Source: a bacterium
GTDB lineage: Bacteria; Planctomycetota; B15-G4; JADJEK01
Reading direction: 5' to 3'
Length of the DNA stretch: 6,491 nt
NCBI GenBank assembly: GCA_030428825.1
Contig: JAUIEL010000412.1
Span: 1-6,491, forward strand
The translations under genes and the position numbers were made by a program. Positions 6,327-6,491 of the stretch are shown one piece after another. The notes under the pieces were generated by a model. It was given only the letters and a program-made list of their open reading frames with translations. It searched no databases and was not told the origin of the DNA. Each line of letters opens with the position of its first letter. Within the stretch, counting starts at the first letter, position 1.

Positions 6327-6371
6327 ATGGGCGGCGGGCCTCGGAGGGGGAGAGGAGGTCGACGCCCGTGA
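6327..6371 (+). CDS. Possible 14-codon leader frame (doubtful)
   Basis: An ATG at 6327, two bases after the peptidase stop and preceded by a good GGGAGGGG (6314-6321), opens a frame encoding MGGGPRRGRGGRRP. Its TGA (6369-6371) overlaps the GTG of the next gene as GTGA. The peptide is only Gly, Arg and Pro, which is what random G-rich DNA encodes, and the real Shine-Dalgarno of the next gene lies inside it. It may be accidental; a leader role in translational coupling is the alternative. Confidence 0.15.
   Translation: MGGGPRRGRGGRRP
6353..6358 (+). promoter_or_regulatory. Strong ribosome binding site (AGGAGG)
   Basis: A perfect AGGAGG, nine bases before the GTG at 6368, is the best Shine-Dalgarno in the window. 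It fixes the start of the last gene and suggests strong translation of it. Confidence 0.7.
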
Positions 6372-6491
6372 CCCGTGCCGCGTTCCCCGTTCCGATCCTC
6401 GTCGCGCTCGCCGGTTCGGCGGTCGCCGCGGACGGGATCATCCACGTGTTCGATCCGGACGACGGCCTCGACGGGGCGGCCGGGTTCTCGA
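6368..6491 (+). CDS. Secreted protein, N-terminal fragment
   Basis: A GTG start with an ideal AGGAGG upstream opens 41 codons that run off the right edge. The N-terminus MTRAAFPVPILVALAGSAVA is a short Sec signal peptide with one Arg, a hydrophobic core at residues 5-15 and a probable AVA|AD cleavage after residue 20. The visible mature part, DGIIHVFDPDDGLDGAAGF, is acidic and I do not recognise a family; too little is present to call a function. It follows the peptidase gene after 42 bases with no terminator-like hairpin and U-run, so it probably belongs to the same transcript. Confidence 0.75.
   Translation, partial: MTRAAFPVPILVALAGSAVAADGIIHVFDPDDGLDGAAGFS

Noticed and set aside
3617..6445. 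A 942-codon open frame on the minus strand opposite the peptidase gene
   Set aside because: Its translation is dominated by Arg, Val, Glu, Pro and Leu with no recognisable domain. It is a GC-rich antisense shadow of a gene with a clear catalytic triad and strong family motifs.

Overview
The window is very GC-rich, with strong G/C preference at third codon positions, which is why long antisense shadow reading frames are open opposite the real genes. Several GTG starts, a lipoprotein signal, Sec-type signal peptides and an S9D-type glutamyl endopeptidase suggest a high-GC, probably Gram-negative bacterium. Lineages such as Acidobacteriota, Gemmatimonadota or Planctomycetota would fit, but the sequence alone cannot settle it. 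A tungsten/molybdenum aldehyde:ferredoxin oxidoreductase (AOR) suggests that anaerobic or oxygen-poor metabolism matters to the organism. I see no RNA gene, insertion sequence or CRISPR array.

Layout. On the minus strand lie the first 40 codons of a secreted protein (1-122, running off the left edge). Upstream of it is a complete 231-residue exported protein of unknown function (224-919). A 164-base divergent intergenic region (920-1083) separates these from a tightly packed plus-strand run of four genes. These are an AOR with a fused C-terminal MoaD/ThiS domain (1084-3444), a small lipoprotein (3453-3962), an S9D-type prolyl-oligopeptidase-family peptidase (3959-6325), and the start of another secreted protein (6368 to the right edge). 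Gaps within the plus-strand run are 8 bases, a 4-base overlap and 42 bases, so one transcript is likely.

The centrepiece is the AOR-MoaD fusion. The AOR part has the four cysteines of the 4Fe-4S site, both pterin-binding motifs and the catalytic Glu and His. The C-terminal tail of about 84 residues is a complete beta-grasp sulfur-carrier domain ending exactly in Gly-Gly before the stop codon, the form in which MoaD is adenylated and thiocarboxylated to build the dithiolene of molybdopterin. An enzyme that needs a bis-pterin cofactor thus appears to carry its own cofactor-sulfuration carrier. It also has an insertion of about 46 residues between the iron-sulfur cysteines and the catalytic Glu.

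How the genes may work together is inference. The peptidase would release peptides or amino acids in the cytoplasm, and the AOR would oxidise aldehydes formed during amino-acid breakdown, passing electrons to ferredoxin. The lipoprotein and the flanking secreted proteins have no evident enzymatic role. No ferredoxin, electron-transfer subunit, tungstate transporter or other pterin-biosynthesis gene is visible here.
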